The notes below the pieces were generated by a model. That model ran no database searches and was not told the DNA's origin. It saw only the letters and a program-made list of their open reading frames with translations. This document shows, piece by piece, positions 60,083-64,000 of a stretch of DNA of 64,000 nucleotides. The DNA lies in NCBI GenBank assembly GCA_963920665.1, contig OY987267.1:23312001-23376000 (forward strand), in the 5' to 3' direction. The first letter of the stretch is position 1; every line of letters begins with the position of its first letter. The stretch is from Straminergon stramineum (lineage: Eukaryota; Streptophyta; Bryopsida; Hypnales; Calliergonaceae). The position numbers were made by a program, and so were the translations under genes.

Positions 60083-60795
60083 CTGCGCAAATTATGAAGC
60101 TCTCAAACGCAAATCACTTGTGTCAGTAGCTGCACCTCTTTCAATCCTGCATTCTCGATAGCTACAAAACTCCAAACCCTAAGTAAGCTCCAAGCATACT
60201 TAAGTAATCCAAGTCTTTTGGATTTAAAAAAATGAGCAGGAATTCCAATGCTTTTCGATGAAGGAACTCATGAAAAAGGCTGTACAGAGGAACGACACCA
60301 GCAACAAGAGCAAGACATTCAACACGAGAGATTCTGTACAACGGCAACAAGAGTAGTGCAGCGCGGCGAGGATCACCTGAGGGAAAACGTGAAATCGAAC
60401 TCGGGATGCAGAAAAACCGAAATGCGGCAGCCTCAATTACAAGGTGCACGCATTCGTGGACTGCTCTCTAACGCGGATCGAAGGTGAAAACGTCAGGTAG
60501 GGTGAAGCGAGATGCGAAGCGGTGAAACTTGAATTTTTACCTTTAGTGGTCTTCGAAAGATAATGGAAGTCTGAACAAGGAGAACGGAGTCAACGAACCA
60601 CCAGTTACTCAGTACTACTCCGTAATGGGTGAACGAGGAACGACCCATCCGTGAAATAATTCATTCATTAAAATGAGCTCTTGAGCGTTCAAGCGAGGCC
60701 ATCGTCTTACTCGCAAACTTGGTTCGTTGCTGCCGTCGTCGTTGCTGAGCTTCCGCTCTGCACTTCCACTGCCCCCTCCTAGCAACTTGCCAGCA

Positions 60796-60837
60796 ATGGC
60801 CGGGGGTCCTTATTCCGGCACCAGCACCGTGGCCCTT
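60796..60837 (+). CDS. Possible first exon of small ATP synthase e-like gene
   Basis: ATG at 60796 begins MAGGPYSGTSTVAL, followed by a GTCAGT donor. The PYSGTST(L/V)ALVAR start is characteristic, as I recall, of a small plant membrane protein related to mitochondrial ATP synthase subunit e. The following exon should begin with V-A-R. One splice-bounded stretch at 62310-62354 starts VARQLALDGLMEITQ, but its continuation does not clearly fit the family. It is divergent from TRM112, about 1 kb away. The call rests on 14 residues and is tentative. Confidence 0.35.
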
Positions 60838-61439
60838 GTCAGTCTCCTAAAACTCAGCAACCTTCGTTAATTCCTAGCAACCTCATTCTTCTTTCCTCCC
60901 CGCTTGGGCCGCTTGCCTGACTTTCTTCTTCCCCGCTATTGACCTCCTTTTGATCTATCTGGCAGGGTTAGTCTAAGGGTTAGGGAATCTGTGCTTGAGA
61001 TTTGGTGTATTGATTTTTGGTTCTGCAGTTGACAGTGACGGAATCCATTCTAGATCGGATGTTTATGAGTGTGCGTTTTTTAAGTTACATGCAAAAGCTC
61101 CGAAGAGTGCAAGCACTTCCTTACGGAAAGGTCAGATTCTGCATAAATTATGTCAGTTTCGTAAAAAAAAGGTGCCAATTGAATGGTGTGAAGTGAAGCG
61201 GACCATAGAGGGTCTGACGTGGAAATTCAATTTCGACCTGAGTGCTGAACTCACTTGCATGTGGGTCAAACCGCACTCAAGGTAACAATATCATTACTTT
61301 GCTAGGACTGGATCTAAAGTCCTTTTCTAAACTTTTAAACCTCGAAATTACTTTGATGTTGTCATTTTTTTAATAAACGAATGAATAGTATTGCAATGCA
61401 TAAGTTAGTGGAGATGGAGATCGCCCAGCAACGTAAGCC
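60838..61439. other. Possible intron or 3' region, exon-like open frames
   Basis: An open frame at 60995-61285 ends at a GTAACA donor-like site. A different frame from 61030 to 61129 is flanked by CTGCAG and GTCAGA. Neither resembles a known family, so coding status is unresolved. Confidence 0.25.
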
Positions 61440-61730
61440 AGAAGTAATCATGGCAGCAGCACCGGATGGAACTCCTGTGAGCGGGCGAACTCGACTGTGA
61501 GACTCAGCTATCTGGGCAGGAAAGCAGTCAAGAAACTGATCAAGGAGTTTGAAGTGGATGATATTTGGGAAGCCAGAGTTTACAACTTTGTAGCTGGAAT
61601 GCACCGGGGAGATACCGAAACATGCACACCGTAGACTACTTAGAATCCAATGCCATCAAGGCTCTGTTCTCCAGGAAGAGCAAGGACGCTGAGACCGACT
61701 AATGCATGGATGTCAATCCCGTTAAAGCAC
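61440..61730 (+). repeat. Three-copy dispersed sequence, copy 2
   Basis: This aligns with 55030-55345 over most of its length and with 63710-63870 in its second half ('GGGATGCACCGGGGAGATACC' type block, 'GAGACCGACTAATGCATGGATG' type block, both abridged here). A frame reading LIKEFEVDDIWEARVYNFVA is open across about 50 codons, which suggests a decayed coding ancestor. The family is not recognised. Confidence 0.55.
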
Positions 61731-61884
61731 TGGAGCGTGAACGCTGTTTTTAAAAACAACTTGGATAATATGGAGTGATGCACGATTTTCACGTAGTCAC
61801 TGTCGGCCTGGGCACGATTAATATTCTTCAAGCAGGGAAGTATTATTTTATCTGAAATACATTTCAGTGGCTCCCTCCGTTGCT

Positions 61885-61945
61885 TAACCCTTGAAGCCCT
61901 CAACTGGGTTTTCAAGCCAAAACTCACTTTGGAACAGGCCTGCAA
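61885..61945 (+). repeat. TTAACCCC family, class II terminal fragment
   Basis: TTAACCCTTGAAG is followed by sequence like the first 60 bp of 31180 ('CTCAACTGGGTTTTCA' type block against 'CTTAACTATGTTTTCA'). Confidence 0.4.
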
Positions 61946-63289
61946 TAGTGTAATATTTGTCCAAAACGCCTGAAATTTGAGAGGCAAGTTTGCTTCAAGG
62001 TGTGCTACCTAGCCTGGGGTGAAAGTCTTTTACAAATGAGGGCACAATAGTCCACCATCTGCCCTTCAGAAGCCCGTGAACTTGCTTCTATTTTTTTCTT
62101 CTTCTTCGGGTTTTGCTCTGGTCCTTTCTTCTGTGCAACGATCTTCTTTTGTTGTAGCCTTTTTTCAGTAGTATCCACGTGGAATGCTCTTAAGATCTTT
62201 TTCCTGTAGCTAGACTGGGTGATTGTTCTGCTGCTGCTTCTTTAACTCTGTTTCCAGAGCATTGTGGATTGTCCGTGCTAAGCTGAAGCGTGGACTTCGT
62301 GCTCCACAGGTAGCACGTCAACTGGCATTGGATGGCCTTATGGAGATCACACAGGTGAATACGTAAGCTAAAGTCTTATTGGCAAATGCTATTTTCCTTA
62401 GGTTTTAGGAGAAACAGTGGTAACCTTTATTCCTTGGAGCCATGAATTGCAACTACTGCTTTGATTTCCTACATGCGACCTTATTGAAGGGCCGCCAATG
62501 GAAATTGATATTACTTATATAACAAAATACTGTGTATTCCTCCCCAGGGAAGAGAATAAGCAATGTTTTGAAATTACACGAAGTTAAGGTGTCTAATGAG
62601 AATGAAACAAGTGTTCAAATGTACAGCAGCACGTTGGATGGCAGTCTAATATTTTTATATAAGTCTCTTCAAGTTTTCAATCAGTGAGGATTCTTCAAAG
62701 GGTTGTTTAACTGAGACTTATATGGAAAGACGTATATGAGAATTATATACTCTATTTGGGTTAGAGGCACTTGAGACTAGCCACATTCCTCCTGCATGCT
62801 TGGAGTTGATATGGACATCAGCTTGTAGGTGTGAAATGCTATGATCTCAGAATGGAAGAGCAGTGGTTTGCCAAGTCATGGCAAGCAGAAAATCAAGAAT
62901 TCAGATCATTCTTGAAGATCGACCTTACCTTCATGTCTGAATTCAAGTCCTCTTTTGGCAGGTTTTTGAAGTACTGCAGTGTGTACTATCCATGTATCAG
63001 TGTATACATAATTTGTGTATCGATCAGTGTTCTTGGACTAGCAAGTTGAAGAGCCGGGTCTCTCATCAGTTTTTTATTGTGTATGGTAAGTTATCTGGAG
63101 TCCTGTGGTCAGGGATCATTCCCAAGTTCATAGTTCCAAATTTGTCCCTCTCTGAAATTTCATTACATTCATGAAAGGAGCTCCTGACACCATTGGCAAG
63201 AATTTCTTGTAAGGTAAAACAGCTCATTGTGGTCAGATGACCCATAGTGGACACCTATGGAATGATCCCATTATGGTTTTTTCAGACCC
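61946..63289. other. Moderate-GC region, no gene assigned
   Basis: Splice-like borders surround a 45-nt open stretch at 62310-62354. Otherwise only short frames are present (the longest, at 62831-63049, has no domain). It may contain further exons of the gene starting at 60796. Confidence 0.3.
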
Positions 63290-63670
63290 CATCCTGGATT
63301 TTATTACTAAATGAGATTTGGACCACAATCAATGTCTTACCTGACAGTAATGGAGTGATTAGTGACTGCATTAGGAACTTCTAATTTTTTTGCGTAATTT
63401 CATTACAAGAAGTGACTTTTTTAGGCCTTTCACGTTAGAAATTATTGTGACTGCTTTAGGTGTGTAAGATGAGCATGATGGACACAGATTTTGTTGGTTC
63501 TGGGGTAGTCTACAGACTGTTTTGGGCCATGATGGGCTGAACACTTCAAAAATTCATAGCAAATTCATACTTTGTCAAAAAAAAATGTAATTTCAAATGC
63601 TCTCATTGTTTCACACTTGTGTTTATGTGGGAAACAAATGAAAAAATTTCAGCAATGGCATGAGTACAAA
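63290..63670 (+). repeat. Dispersed repeat R4, copy 2
   Basis: This aligns with 14790-15230 in the same orientation, sharing 'TAGGAACTTCTA', 'ACTGCTTTAGGTG', 'CACTTCAAAAATTCATA' and 'CATACTTTGTCAAAAAAA' in order. The first lines of a further copy appear at 63950-64000. Confidence 0.65.
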
Positions 63671-63709
63671 CTCCTAATTCTGACCACAATGGGCTGTTTT
63701 ACTTTAGGT

Positions 63710-63870
63710 GGGATGCACCGGGGAGATACCAATCAACAGAAACATGCATAGTTACCATTGACTACTTAGAATACAATGTATGCCATGGACACATGGAGGT
63801 TCTGTTCACCAGGAAGAGCAAAGGATGCTGAGACCGACTAATGCATGGATGCTGAGAGCTACTAAGGTAA
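63710..63870 (+). repeat. Three-copy dispersed sequence, copy 3 (partial)
   Basis: This matches the second half of 61440-61730, with small insertions relative to it. It starts at a GGGATGCACCGGGGAGAT block and ends near ATGCATGGATGC. Confidence 0.6.
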
Positions 63871-64000
63871 ACCAAACCATGACAGGCAAGTTGCCCAATG
63901 CAGACACTTAGAAAATCACCCATTTCAGTCTTTCAGTCTTACATCAATCCATAGTAGATTTTTGTTAATAAATGGGATTAAGACTTCATTAGGTTTGTTA

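Overview
The window is nuclear DNA of a land plant. The genes have many short GT-AG introns, and their best matches are plant families: an augmin subunit, glutamate decarboxylase, L-type lectin receptor kinases, TRM112 and a Ty1-copia retrotransposon. The clade cannot be fixed by eye. The glutamate decarboxylase tail lacks the tryptophan-centred calmodulin site of flowering plants, which fits a non-flowering plant but does not prove it. Genes sit in moderately GC-rich islands. The spacers are very AT-rich and made largely of decayed repeats.

Layout. 1-1788: spacer with an imperfect foldback at 841-1036. 1789-6069 (+): AUG5, a ten-exon augmin subunit gene. 7800-10031 (-): five-exon glutamate decarboxylase. 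10.7-25 kb: repeat desert with short mobile elements, a LINE remnant near 13.2 kb, a hairpin cluster near 16.6 kb and two copies of a TIR element. 25262-27562 (-): an intact, intronless L-type lectin receptor kinase. 28-43 kb: a second desert with nested elements whose ends read TTAACCCCT, a SINE-like insertion at 37.3 kb and another LINE remnant beside a TIR element at 42 kb. 43.2-44 kb: exon-like coding stretches of an unrecognised, probably incomplete gene.

46724-54663 (-) is a second lectin receptor kinase gene, now a pseudogene. It is split in the kinase glycine-rich loop by a 5639-bp Ty1-copia element (47917-53555, + strand). The two 208-bp LTRs look identical, yet gag-pol carries three in-frame stops and one frameshift. 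Between pol and the 3' LTR lies an antisense ORF that encodes an RNase H1-type hybrid-binding domain, the most unusual feature of the window.

55-57.4 kb: tandem repeats and a composite of the TTAACCCCT families. 58618-59804 (-): three-exon TRM112, with a probable leader intron that holds a small foldback element. 60796 onward (+): the possible first exon of a small gene divergent from TRM112, then three-copy dispersed sequences and more repeats to the end.

The genes do not form a pathway: microtubule nucleation (AUG5), GABA synthesis (GAD), surface signalling (lectin kinases) and methyltransferase activation (TRM112). The two lectin kinases are same-strand paralogues about 20 kb apart, one intact and one broken. 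No tRNA, rRNA or CRISPR array was seen.
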